A program made the position numbers and the translations under genes. Under the pieces are notes generated by a model. That model worked only from the letters and a program-made list of their open reading frames with translations. It had not been told where the DNA came from and did not search any database. From NCBI GenBank assembly GCA_964035575.1, contig OZ037835.1, positions 1,798,001-1,862,000 on the forward strand: DNA of 64,000 nt. The letters run 5' to 3'. Below are positions 49,951 to 60,107 of the stretch, in pieces. This DNA is from Rhynchopus sp. YZ270_cl-10. Its lineage: Eukaryota > Euglenozoa > Diplonemea > Diplonemida > Diplonemidae. Positions within the stretch are counted from its first letter, which is position 1. Every line of letters begins with the position of its first letter.

Positions 49951-50670
49951 AGTCACTGCTATAGCCATTTAACCCAGGGAGCATAGCGTGTGCAAGAAAT
50001 TCGACTTTGGAAACCTTCTGGAAAGTCTGTCCTCTGCTCGCGGAGGACTAGGCACAAGAAAATATTGCGTTCCCCCAGAAACCAGTTTTTGTCACAGTAA
50101 TTTTTGCCCAGGGCATGCTCTTGAAGCATGGCGGCTTGGTGTGAGAAGGGGCAGTGTGTTGTTTTGTTCGATTTCAACGGTTGTTAGAACGAGTCAAGTG
50201 GATGCTTATCTAAACACTGACTTTAGTACAGACCCGAGAGATCACACATGACTTTGAGGAAAGAACAAAGCAATGCATCTGTACCCGCACGCCAGGTTGT
50301 AGTTACTTCAGAATTTTCTTAAGTTTGCATGAAAGAGAAGGGGGCGAAACCTTTGTATACGTCTACGACGAAGGTAGTAGCCTAATGACAACCATGTGGT
50401 GGCTGTAATTCACATCCCTTAGAATTACCAGAATTCAGCCTTTGATGAAGTAACGTGCATACTTGTATGTGCGTGTCACGCTTCTCCACCCTTAAATGGG
50501 TGCACATGCACGAAGATTAGTAGGCAAGTGGTAACCCTTCTCGACTAGTGCAAACTTAAGAATTTTCTGCTGTAACTTACCAAAATCGATTTTCTTTCAC
50601 CCCAAACACCCGCAACACCCCACCTGCTACTTCGGTAGCCTGTGTTGTTGGGAGCTGGTTCTCATGTTGA
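49951..50670 (-). repeat. inverted partner of 12430-13075
   Basis: 49951-50132 (GTCAGTCACTGCTATAGCCA to GGGCATGCTCTTGAAGCATG) and 50585-50670 match the other copy in reverse, in the same relative order. The minus frame over the second block preserves HENQLP and LRVFGV. Confidence 0.6.
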
Positions 50671-50896
50671 TCCCCAGTGTCTTGCACTGCTTCTTCTGAG
50701 CCCAACGCTGTTTGGCCTGTCGACGTAATAAATACGAAGACAGGGGGGCGGTGCCAACAATTTTCCAATGATGTAACGTTTATCTGATTGATTTATCGGT
50801 TGATATACCTTGGCAATGCTTGTGTGCTACTTCATGCACACCAAGAAAGGTATATTGAACGGTACTTTCAAGCGATACTTCGTTATGTCATTGGGG
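50671..50896. other. intergenic
   Basis: No gene or repeat recognised between the inverted element and the GTAC foldback. Confidence 0.4.
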
Positions 50897-51148
50897 GTTA
50901 TTTTTGTTATTGCGTTATGGTACCCAGGTGCCCAGGCACAGGCACCCAGGTCCAGGTACCCACGTACACAGGTACCCAGGTACCCAGGTACACCGGCACT
51001 GTGTACTGGGTACCTGGGTACCTGGGTACCTGGGTACCTGGGTACCTGGGTACCTGGGTACCTGGGTACCTGGGTACCTGGGTACCTGGGTACCTGGGTA
51101 CCTGGGTACCTGGGTGCCTGGGTACCATAACGCAATAACAAAAATAAC
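50897..51148. repeat. foldback with (GGTACCTG)n core
   Basis: Arms 50897-50936 and 51109-51148 are inverted over 40 bp with two mismatches (GTTATTTTTGTTATTGCGTT, then ATGGTACCCAGG). Between them, about fifteen 8-bp GGTACCTG units (51007-51126) face a few GGTACCCA units on the left, so the whole is largely self-complementary. Frames across it are artefacts. Confidence 0.9.
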
Positions 51149-51553
51149 AGTTATAACGGTGTTATAACGTTATCGATAACGTTATAACACTTTTATTTTT
51201 TGTTATAACGTTATTGGATAACGTTATAACAAAAATAACGTTATAACAAAAATAACGTTATACATAACGTTATAACACCCACAGTATGAAAACATTTTAT
51301 TAAATTGTTACAAAAAAGTGTGGCAGCGGTTACTGGGGGGGTAAACCGGTAGAAACACGGTAGAAACACGGGGAATCGGTTGGGGGTTCCCTTTTTTGGA
51401 AAAAAAAAATTCTTTTTTTACCAGGGGACTTCTCTATGTTGTAGGCATACAGAGGCACAGATTTGACAGACCGGGGCCGGAACTGGCTGGGATGTCACGA
51501 AACTGACAAAAAAAGTGGTTTTCGACCTTTTTTCTTTTGGCCAGCTGTACTGT
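51149..51553. other. TAACGTTA palindrome cluster and spacer
   Basis: 51149-51280 is composed of overlapping TTATAACGTTAT palindromes and ATAACAAAAATAACG spacers. An inverted relative is at 48525-48590, including the adjacent CATACTGTGGGTGTTATAAC. From 51300 to 51553 nothing is recognised. Confidence 0.6.
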
Positions 51554-51656
51554 ACTGTGTATACTGTGTATACTGTGTATACTGTGTATACTGTGTATAC
51601 TGTGTATACTGTGTATACTGTGTATACTGTGTATACTGTGTATACTGTGTATACTG
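51554..51656. repeat. (TGTATACTG)n array, about 11 copies
   Basis: A 9-bp unit, so its frames translate as simple tripeptides (YTV, CVY, HSI). Unit junctions carry GTATAC. Confidence 0.96.
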
Positions 51657-51745
51657 CGGAAATTGACCAAAAACGAGAACTTGTCCATTTCGGCAAATTG
51701 ACCCCACCACTGGCCGGACGGATTCCGGAAATGCAAATGCCGGCG
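51657..51745 (-). repeat. GTGGTGGGGTCA-family copy, reverse, beside the array
   Basis: Reads in reverse GCATTTCCGGAATCCGTCCG, GTGGTGGGGTCAATTTGCC, AAATGGACAAGTTC. In that direction the 9-bp array lies at its 3' side, as the 5-bp array does at 43822-44586. Confidence 0.8.
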
Positions 51746-51795
51746 TTTAAAAGCTCACCAGCGAAAAAAAAGAAAATTTTCCAACATCTGTAACC

Positions 51796-52324
51796 AGGGT
51801 TCTAGCTCAGAAGAAAAAAAAAAGAAACGGAAAAGGTGGCTCAAAAAAAAATTTTCTGCGCTTCGCGCGCAGGGATTACGCAGCTCCCCCCAAAATAAAA
51901 AAAGTACGTATGGATTTTCAACACGTACAATTCTAAGCAAAAACAATTAAAAACCGCGCGCGCTTCGCGCGCGCTCTCCCTGGCAAAGTTGGTTGAGAAG
52001 GGTTGTGAAAGTTCGAAGAACTGGAGAAATCATCAGTCATGGCATCCAAATGTTCCTGGCGAAGCCACGGTACGCAACATTTTTAAAAAATCTTGACATA
52101 AAATGGCACTTTCGTTGGTAACTATGGTCCAGTTCCGTAAACTTTACTTCCATATTTTGCTAAAACGAAAGTTTCTGGCGAAGCCACGGTACGCAACATT
52201 TCTAAAAATTGCGCTTAAAATTGCCTATTATGTCATGGGAAGGGTGTATTGCAATCTAGCGCCGCAGGCGCACGGTACGCTACTTTTTTCTTTCGCCATG
52301 CTGCATGCTCCTTTTCCGGTAAAA
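51796..52324 (+). mobile_element. 529-bp dispersed element, forward copy
   Basis: Near-identical to the reverse complement of 10148-10675, with sharp ends at AGGGTTCTAGCTCAG and CCTTTTCCGGTAAAA. Includes the CGCGCGCTTCGCGCGCG palindrome (about 51957). High identity over 41 kb suggests recent movement or conversion. Confidence 0.8.
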
Positions 52325-52470
52325 GGAGGTACCCTAATATTCGCCCCTGGTTGCCCCAATTCGCGCCAATTCGCGTTTTGTACTTAGCCGTTTTTTCGCG
52401 AAAAAAAACGCTAATTGGCGCGAATTGGCGCGACACGATTAGGGTATGAAATTCGCGCCAATTAGCGTTT
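52325..52470. repeat. GCGCCAATT foldback with ATTAGGGTA ends
   Basis: TACCCTAAT (about 52330) and ATTAGGGTA (about 52438) are inverted. Between them AATTCGCGCCAATTCGCGTT and its inverse AACGCTAATTGGCGCGAATT form stems. It directly abuts the preceding element. Confidence 0.65.
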
Positions 52471-53560
52471 TTTTCCACAGGGGGGACCCTTTGGTCGTCG
52501 AAATTCCCCAGCCAAAATTGGTCACAAAATCTGCCGATTTTTCAAAAATCTCAAAAAAAAAAAATTTTTTTTTTTTGGGGAATAGTCAGATTTACCCTAC
52601 CCTATTTTGAAAAAGTTCAGACTTGCCCGAAAATAAGTTCAGACTTGCCCTAAAAGTGTTTTTAGGGCAAGTCTGAACTTATTTTTAGGGCAAACACTTT
52701 TTTTAGGGCAAGTCTGAACTTTTTTAGGGCAAGTTGGTGGCTCTTGGGTCACAGAGCCCGGCGGTCGTCGTTTTTGCGTTTCTGTTTAGGGCACGTATGG
52801 GCTATTCGCTACGAGTCCTGGTAGTGAAATGAGCAACCTATGGTATGCAACTTTTCCTCCTCACTCCTCCTCACCCCGTACGTTAACTTTAAATAGTGTT
52901 TTGCCAATAGTCCACCTTGTCACATAATTCGGATTATTGTCGGTGATCAGGATTATTGACTATTTTCACACCCGTTTATAGGGCATGACACCTGAATTTC
53001 CTTGTGCCCAGTACACACCACTTTCCGAGCAAAATTAAATAATGACACAAATAGGAGGGGAAAACCCTCTGACCTTTATCATCACTCTAAAAAACTCTCA
53101 GGTACCGCACCGCACCACGATCCGAGACCCGTACAGAACAGAAAACAGAAAAAAGACGTCCGCACCCAAACGCGACTCCTCATAGAACACGACGTAGTAG
53201 TAACAAAAAAAAATACCGATTACTGCAGTAAGTACAAAGCCTTTGGGCGACATTGTACAGCTCCTACATCATGTGCGTGATTGTCGATACAACCAAAGAA
53301 AAGCATAGTGGTGCACCCTCGGGTGTCTGCACTACTGCAACAACTATTTCTATAGCTACAGTTTCCCCACCTCTACCTTTAACTTTTTATACGAGGATGT
53401 AATTCTCCGGGATTACTCCGCGATTGTCGTCACAACAAAAAAGTCCAGAGGACTTGTTGGTCGCCTTACTCATTTGGATCAACGGTATGTATATGGGTCC
53501 GTTTATAAACCCCCCCCCCTCACTCGTTCCAGACCACTTTTTTTGAGTTCTACACAATTT
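52471..53560. other. non-coding; nested inverted repeat
   Basis: 52614-52735 contains AAGTTCAGACTTGCCC twice and its inverse GGGCAAGTCTGAACTT twice, able to form long hairpins. The rest shows no gene; an open stretch at 53002-53280 lacks an ATG near its start. Confidence 0.5.
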
Positions 53561-54160
53561 GAGCCCCGACAGGTGCCCAGAACCCCCCTGGAATCGGTTT
53601 TGAGCGACTTTTGGCGGTGTTTTGGGGTAAAAAGACGCTTTTTTTGCTATTTTCAGGCTATTTTTGGCCATTTTCAGGCTATTTTGGCCTGTTTTGGCCT
53701 GTTTTCACTGTATGGCCGGGGTTTCGGGTTTTATGAGGTTTGAGCACCAACAGGTGTCACGAAACACCCCAGTACCGGTTTTGTGGGTCTCCTGTGGGGT
53801 TTTTGGGGTGAAATATACCTTTTGCTTGATGTTCTGGGCGATATTGGGGTGTTTTTTGGCCATGTAGGCCTGGTATGTGCCACTACAGTGCATGGGCCAA
53901 ATTGGGTGTTTTGAGGGGTAGAGGGTCGTGGTGGTGGGTTCCTAACTCGCTGGCGGCGACGCTTATTGCTCACTGTTCTGGCCCCATTTCCCCCATTTCC
54001 CCCCTCCCTGACCCTTTTCTGATGAAGATCTTTGAAATGCCGGGTCCTGTCGCAAATGTTCTTTGTGAACGTTCTTCATAGAATAGGGGAGTGTGAGGGG
54101 GGTCAAAATAGCCCTTTTTGACCAAAAATGGCCCAAAAAATCCAAGGAAAACCTTCGATT
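53561..54160. other. non-coding; diverged tandem pair
   Basis: About 53560-53680 and 53742-53860 are related (GAGCCCCGACAGGTG / GAGCACCAACAGGTG, then ACCCC..GT(A/T)..CGGTTTTG, TTTTGGGGT(A/G)AAA), spaced 182 bp. No gene. Confidence 0.45.
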
Positions 54161-54164
54161 GGGC

Positions 54165-54660
54165 AAATTATGAAAAAAATTTTCAAGTCAAATTTTCAAC
54201 CAAAATACGGTCATTTTGTTCACACAGTGATTCTACGTCATGCTAGCTTCCTGTGCAGAACTCCAGCAATTCACCAATGCCGGCATCTATCTTTCCATTA
54301 TCGCCATTGCACTTCGTTCACGCCATTGCACTTCGGTCATTTTGTGCATACCCTGTGACTGTGGTGGCTAGAGAACACGCACATGCAGACCCGTTCCTTG
54401 CAATTTCCAGTGTTGTGTTTATCAATGCATGCATCCAGAGGACCTCTGGTTTACGAAATCGTAGGCACTCCTGTGCAAAAATGAAGTCGGTTTTTGACCC
54501 AAAATCGGGGTGGGTGGGCCATAATTTGCTCCAAATTTGGCCGAAAATTGGGATTTTTCTGAAAATTTTCATTGTGCCCAGCAAAAATCCTTGATTTTTT
54601 GAAAAATTTTCCAAAAAATATGCTATACCCCCTATGACTGGACCCAACTCCCCTCACCCT
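54165..54660 (+). repeat. inverted partner of 44670-45060
   Basis: Reads CAAGTCAAATTTTCAACCAA through CCAGAGGACCTCTGGTTTAC to TGGACCCAACTCCCCTCACC. The frames it carries on the minus strand resemble those at 44664-45002, simply because the DNA is conserved. Confidence 0.85.
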
Positions 54661-55037
54661 TTTTTTCCCCTAAAAAAGCCCCCAAAATTCCTACCATTTT
54701 TACCATTTTTACCATTTTTGACCAATTTAGGGTACCTCCTATCGAATGAATACACACGAATTCATCCTTCGATTCCAAAAAGGTACTGTCCTTACGGTTT
54801 GTATTATTTCCTAACAACCACTACGTTACGCTGCGTTGTTGTGTGCAAGAAAATATTGCGGCTGGCAAAAGGCTATTTGGAAAACAAAGTTATTCGGGGG
54901 GAGCCCTTTAGAAAGGGTAGTAAATAAAATAGTTTCCTTCCCACCCCCTCCCTGAAGTCCTTGCCTTTCCCCCTCTCCCCCAGTCTGCATAACAAGAAAC
55001 CAACACAAAAGACACAACAACAATACACAAACACACA
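54661..55037 (+). promoter_or_regulatory. spacer and module C leader of ANK10
   Basis: After a low-complexity ACCATTTTT run, 54939-54983 has CCACCCCCTCCCTGAAGTCC and a pyrimidine tract TTTCCCCCTCTCCCCCAG, shared with the region 180-230 bases before ANK3. Then the standard AAACCAACACAAAAGACACA leader. The tract plus CAG is a good 3' splice-acceptor candidate. Confidence 0.5.
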
Positions 55038-56372
55038 ATGCCGAAGCGACACGCAGACAGCACGCAGGACGAGAACCTACGAAAGAGAAGACAGCTTTCT
55101 ACAGACGTCTTGGAGGAGGCTGCCAGGAACGGCGACACGACTACCGTGCGGGCGGTACTTGAGGAGTTCAAACCATACAGAAAAGCAGTGGTCTTTGAAG
55201 CAGCGTACGAGGCATGCAGAGGGAACCACGGTGAATGCCTCACACTGCTTCTTCCGTATGTTGAGACAACGCAGATGGGCTTTGGGATCCTGCTGAGTGA
55301 GTGTGTCCACGCAGACCACGTTGCGTGCACGGAGGTCCTCTTGCAGCATTGGAAGTTTGTCTGCAACAACGTGGCGTTTGTCAGGCACGATTCCAGACAC
55401 AGCACAGGTCAGTCAGCGTGTCTCTGTCCGGCCATGTGGTCAAACCCTGCAGTGTGTCGTGTCTTGATTGATGCAGGTGCAGACTTACATACGAAAAACG
55501 AGAACGTACAGTTGCCTCTGCACTATGCTTGCGCTTCAGGAGCACTTGACGTTGTGAAGATGTTGGTTGAAGCAGGTGCGGGAGTGCGTGCCACGGACCA
55601 CAATGGAGACACGTGTCTTATCCTTGCGGCATATTCAGGACACACCAAGACTGTGCGCTATCTTGTGGGCTTGCCACATGTCGATGTGAATCACCGAAGC
55701 AGTCCCAACTTCACTGCTTTGCGCGCAGCGTCATCGAACAAGGCAACGGACGTAGCACAGCTGCTGATTGATGCAGGTGCAGACATCGACGCAGTGGGCT
55801 TGGGACGTTCGCCTCTGTACTTTGCTTGCGCTTCAGGAGCACTCGACATTATGAAGATGTTGGTCAGAGCAGGTGCGGACCACAGGGGAGGGACGTGTCT
55901 TACAAAAGCAGCGAGTTGTGGACGCACCGAGACTGTTCGCTATCTTGTGGGCTTGCCAGAGGTTGATGTGAATCAGCGAGATGATGAGCTCAAGACTGCG
56001 TTGCACTCAGCGGTGGAAGATTCACACACAGACGTGGTGCAGGTGCTGATTGATGCAGGTGCAGACACCAACACACAGACCAACTATGGTTTGAATCATT
56101 CGCCTCTGCACACTGCGTGCATTATGGAAACGCTTGACATTGTGAAGATGTTGGTCGAAGCAGGTGCGGGAGTACGTGCCACAGACAACGAAGGATGCAC
56201 GTGTCTCCACATTGCGGCAAAGTTCGGATTCACCGAGACTGTGCGCTATCTTGTGGGCTTGCCAGAGGTGGAACTGAATCACCGAGACACTAAAAAGAAC
56301 TACACTGCGTTGCAGTATGCGGTGGAGTGCAACCACACAGATGTTGAACAGGTGCTGCTTGATGCATTGTGA
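55038..56372 (+). CDS. ankyrin-repeat protein ANK10
   Basis: 444 residues, intact. The head lacks two residues after RRQL (STDVLEEAARNGD) and has VFEAAYEACRGNHGECL in place of the usual FDAAHEACRGNHDECL, plus MWSNPAVCRV. Three super-repeats with the short-type second unit (AGADHRGGTCLTKAASCGRT) and TNYGLNHSPLHTACIMETLD linker. Ends QVLLDAL. The ATG at 55038 opens the frame. First copy after the repeat block; its leader type and head place it near ANK9 (LEEAARNGD) and its body near ANK3 and ANK6. Confidence 0.9.
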   Translation: MPKRHADSTQDENLRKRRQLSTDVLEEAARNGDTTTVRAVLEEFKPYRKAVVFEAAYEACRGNHGECLTLLLPYVETTQMGFGILLSECVHADHVACTEVLLQHWKFVCNNVAFVRHDSRHSTGQSACLCPAMWSNPAVCRVLIDAGADLHTKNENVQLPLHYACASGALDVVKMLVEAGAGVRATDHNGDTCLILAAYSGHTKTVRYLVGLPHVDVNHRSSPNFTALRAASSNKATDVAQLLIDAGADIDAVGLGRSPLYFACASGALDIMKMLVRAGADHRGGTCLTKAASCGRTETVRYLVGLPEVDVNQRDDELKTALHSAVEDSHTDVVQVLIDAGADTNTQTNYGLNHSPLHTACIMETLDIVKMLVEAGAGVRATDNEGCTCLHIAAKFGFTETVRYLVGLPEVELNHRDTKKNYTALQYAVECNHTDVEQVLLDAL

Positions 56373-57071
56373 GGCAGCGTGCTCTCGCGCCTTGTGACTT
56401 CGACCCTCCACCTGGGTCACCTGGCATAAGAAGAGAAAGAAGCGGACTAAAACTCCACCCCCACCACTCTGCTTTGCCCCCATCTGATGATGGACCGGCG
56501 GGGCACAACTTTAACCTCATCAGTGTGACAATTGCCACACAGGAGGGATCATCATCGTGTTCATCAAAGAAGGACAACTGACACTTTTGTGCCACTTTTG
56601 TTTTTGAGTTGTGGTGCACTGTCACGAGAGGGATTTTGTATTTCAAATCAGCTTTGATTTTTATTTGAGCAAATGATTCCTTGCTGGGTGCCTAATTAGT
56701 GATACGTGGCCGTCAGCATGACTCCAGCTACGACACAGGGAGTCATTCAGTACTGAAGGTTTTGCTTTTGCCTGCATTTCAACCAAGAAAAAGAAAGGCC
56801 ACTTGTTGTCGTACCTCTCAAAGACTTTCTCATATGATGAATGACGTGACGTGCATTGTGTGCTGTTCCCACATGGACGCATCTGCATTGTGTATTCCTG
56901 CATAAAGCGCTCCACAAACCCCCACGTGGAGGTGTCATGTGGTTGTGTGTGGCGTATCCGTGCATTCCGTTCCCTCACAGGGTGTGTTGCATGTGTTCTT
57001 CTCTTCGTCCTCTCTCCTCACCCACAACCTCTACAAGCACAAAAGACACAGCAACAACACACAAACACACA
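56373..57071 (+). promoter_or_regulatory. spacer and module A (long form) before ANK11
   Basis: Contains a stretch GTTGTGGTGCACTGTCACGA to GATACGTGGCCGTCAGCATG (56612-56720) found again before ANK12, then module A from about 56734. An extra 85 bases (about 56895-56985, with CCGTTCCCTCACAGGGTGTG) is shared with the ANK2 leader. Confidence 0.5.
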
Positions 57072-58412
57072 ATGCCGAAGCGACACGCAGATAACACGCA
57101 GGACGAGAACTCACGAAAGAGAAGACAGCTTTCTGCAGACGAGGCCTTCGTGGAGTCTGCCAGGAACGGCGACACGGCTGCCGTGCGGGCGGTCCTTGAT
57201 GAGTTAGAGGAGTTAAACCCAATCAGCGAAATAGTGCCCTTCGATGCTGCACACGAGGCATGCAGAGGGAACCACAATGAATGCCTCACACTGCTTCTTC
57301 CGTATGTTGAGACAACGCAGATGGGCTTTGGGATCCTGCTGAGTGAGTGTGTCCACGCAGACCACGTTGCGTGCACGGAGGTCCTCTTGCAGCATTGGAA
57401 GTCTGTCTGCAACAAAGTGTCGTTTGTCAGGCACGAGTCCAAACACAGTGCAGGTCAGTCAGCGAGTCTCTGTCCGGCCATGTGGTCAGACCCTGCAGTG
57501 TGTCGCGTCTTGATTGATGCAGGGGCAGACTTACATACAAAAAACGAGAAGCAAGAGTCGCCTCTGCACTATGCTTGCGCTTCAGGAGCACTTGACGTTG
57601 TGAAGATGTTGGTTGAAGCAGGTGTGGGAGTGCGTGCCACAGACCTCAAAGGGGCCACGTGTCTTATCCTTGCGGCATATTCAGTACACACCGAGACTGT
57701 GCGCTATCTTGTGGGCTTGCCACATGTCGATGTGAATCACCGAAGCAGTGAGAACAGCACTGCGTTGCACTCAGCGGCGGCGAACGAGGCAACAGACGTG
57801 GCACAGGTGCTGATTGATGCAGGTGCAGACATCGACGCAGTGGATGGGACGGGATGTTCCCCTCTGTCCCGTGCTTGCGCTTCAGGAGCACTTGGCAATG
57901 TGAAGATGTTGGTCAGAGCAGGTGCGGACGACGGGGGAGGGACGTGTCTCCACCTTGCGGCGCGTTATGGACGCACCGAGACTGTGCGCTATCTTGTGGG
58001 CCTGCCAGAGGTTGATGTGAATTGCCAAGGTGAGACTGCGTTGCACTCAGCGGTGGAAAATGCACGCACAGACGTGGTGCAGGTGCTGATTGATGCAGGT
58101 GCAGACACTAACATACAGACCAACTATGGTTTGTATTATTCACCTCTGCACACTGCTTGCATTCGAAAAACACTTGACATTGTGAAGATGTTGGTCAGAG
58201 CAGGTGCGGGAGTACATGCCACCGACACCAACGGACGCACATGTCTTCACGTTGCGGCACGTCGTGGACACACCGACATTGTGCGCTATCTTGCGGGCTT
58301 GCCAGAGGTTGATGTGAATCACCGAGACACTAAAAAGAACTACACTGCGTTGCAGTATGCGGTGGAGTACAACCACACAGACGCTGCACAGGTGCTGCTT
58401 GATGCATTGTGA
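57072..58412 (+). CDS. ankyrin-repeat protein ANK11
   Basis: 446 residues, intact. The head has a five-residue longer loop (LDELEELNPISEIVPFDAAH). Three super-repeats; the short second unit here has AGADDGGGTCLHLAARYGRT, and a shortened NCQGETALHSAVENARTDVV (three residues fewer than relatives). Ends QVLLDAL. The ATG at 57072 is in the common context. Substitutions at ankyrin tips versus neighbours fit altered binding surfaces. Confidence 0.9.
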   Translation: MPKRHADNTQDENSRKRRQLSADEAFVESARNGDTAAVRAVLDELEELNPISEIVPFDAAHEACRGNHNECLTLLLPYVETTQMGFGILLSECVHADHVACTEVLLQHWKSVCNKVSFVRHESKHSAGQSASLCPAMWSDPAVCRVLIDAGADLHTKNEKQESPLHYACASGALDVVKMLVEAGVGVRATDLKGATCLILAAYSVHTETVRYLVGLPHVDVNHRSSENSTALHSAAANEATDVAQVLIDAGADIDAVDGTGCSPLSRACASGALGNVKMLVRAGADDGGGTCLHLAARYGRTETVRYLVGLPEVDVNCQGETALHSAVENARTDVVQVLIDAGADTNIQTNYGLYYSPLHTACIRKTLDIVKMLVRAGAGVHATDTNGRTCLHVAARRGHTDIVRYLAGLPEVDVNHRDTKKNYTALQYAVEYNHTDAAQVLLDAL

Positions 58413-60107
58413 GGCAGGTTGCTCTTGTACCTCATGACTTCTACCACCCCCACCTGCGTGTGTTGGCTGCACTGAAATGGTGGTGGCGTTTCAGTTGAAC
58501 TGGGAAGCCCTGCGGCGATTTCATAAACCCAAACTTCGACTGTTTGTTTCTTTTCACCAAGTCATGAGAACACGTCGGTAGAAGTTCCTCCGCGACGTCC
58601 ACGATGACCACCTTGCAGTGTTCTGTGGGGCAGTGGTGTGGAGGTGGCGGTGCGCATGCTCGCCTGTCTGCCAAGCCAGAGGTGAGTTGCAACATTGTGG
58701 TCAACGTTTTTTATAAACTGGTTCAAGACCCCAAGAGGGGCTCAAAAGTGGGATGGGATCAACAAACAAGAAAAGAAGAACAAAGAAGGTGGTATTTCAT
58801 TTACACTCTGCGTGTGTAAATCCAACAAAACTCAGAGCATCGAACAAGATGGAGCGTGTGATCCTGTCCCTCAAGTCCTAAGACAGTGACAAGATGGGTG
58901 CTGGAGGATGCCCACTATGTGTCATGCAATTATGACACAACTGCTCTAAGTTAACTTAAGGTGTGTATCATCTGTACAGAGTCTTTAGATAAAGGCTAAA
59001 AGTTAAATATAAGATACCCTTTCTTATATTCAAGGGAGAAATGAAATACCCCCCCTTCTTTGTTTATTCGTTGTTTGTTATTTGTTGGTCGCATCCATCC
59101 ATTTTTTTTTTCAAACCCCAAAAGTCCCGAAAACCCCGAAAAACCCGCGTCCTGAAGTACGGTGGAGAGGTGGAGCACAAGGGGGGAAGGGGAAAACGGT
59201 AAAACTCATGACCACCGACGAGCGCGTCTTTCATTTCCAGACGTATTGCATACTCGTACAAAAGAAATGAAAATCCCCATTTCTCAACCCTTTCTTTGTA
59301 TTCGGCCCCCACCCAGGATTAACTTTTCTTTTTTTGCTATTTTATTAGTTGCCACCACAGATTTCCCCCTTTTTGGAGATTATTGTAACATAAGAATGCG
59401 TGGCTTCTTTGTGTTACCCATTCTTTTTAAGCCTGTGTACCAAACGCACATCACAGCAGCGATAGCTGTTACGGCACGCTAGCCTTATGTACGGAACATT
59501 TGATCTTCGGGGGTGAGGGAACATGACGTGCCACTTTTTTTTTGTGTCACCTCATGAAATGAAGGAGGAAATAGAAACAACACACTTTTGCGGTTCTAGG
59601 GACGAACCGCGCTGCAGAGCCACTCCTCACCAAACAGGTCGAGGTGTGTGCGTTTCACCACAACCTCTCCCATGGGTTTTATCGTGTGATGAGTGTTAAG
59701 TTTCTATTGTTTTTGAGTTGTGGTGCACTGTTACGAGAGGGATTTTGTATTGCAAGTCAGCTTTGATTTTTAGTTTAGCAAAAGATTCCTTGCTGGGTGC
59801 CTAATTAGTGATACGTGGCCGTCAGCATGACTCCAGCTACGACACAGGGAGTCATTCAGTACTGAAGGTTTTGCTTTTGCCTGCATTTCAACCAAGAAAA
59901 AGAAAGCCCACTTGTCGTCGTACCTCTCAAAGACTTTCTCATATGATGAATGACGTGACGTGCATTGTGTGCTGTGCCCACATGGACACATCTGCATTGT
60001 GTATTCGTGTGGGTTGCATGTGTGTTCTTCGTCCTCTCTCCTCACCCACAACCTCTGCACAAAAAGAAACCAACACAAAAGACACAGCAACAACACACAA
60101 ACACACA
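58413..60107. other. long spacer ANK11-ANK12 with module A leader
   Basis: 58694-58795 is the conserved GTGGTCAACGTTTTTTATAA segment. 58860-59700 is not found in other ankyrin spacers and shows no gene (A-run tracts, a short minus frame at 59064-59312 with low-complexity ends). 59716-60107 is the long form of module A as before ANK11. The extra length explains the 3.0-kb spacing. Confidence 0.55.

Noticed and set aside
50788-51793. Frames rich in VPGYLGTW, YTV and CVY
   Set aside because: They translate the GGTACCTG and TGTATACTG arrays.
52325-52450. Telomere-like TACCCTAAT / ATTAGGGTA
   Set aside because: Only one copy at each side in inverted orientation; it is the end of a small foldback, not a telomeric tract.
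53002-53280. 92-codon plus frame
   Set aside because: It has no ATG in a usable position and a basic, low-information composition.
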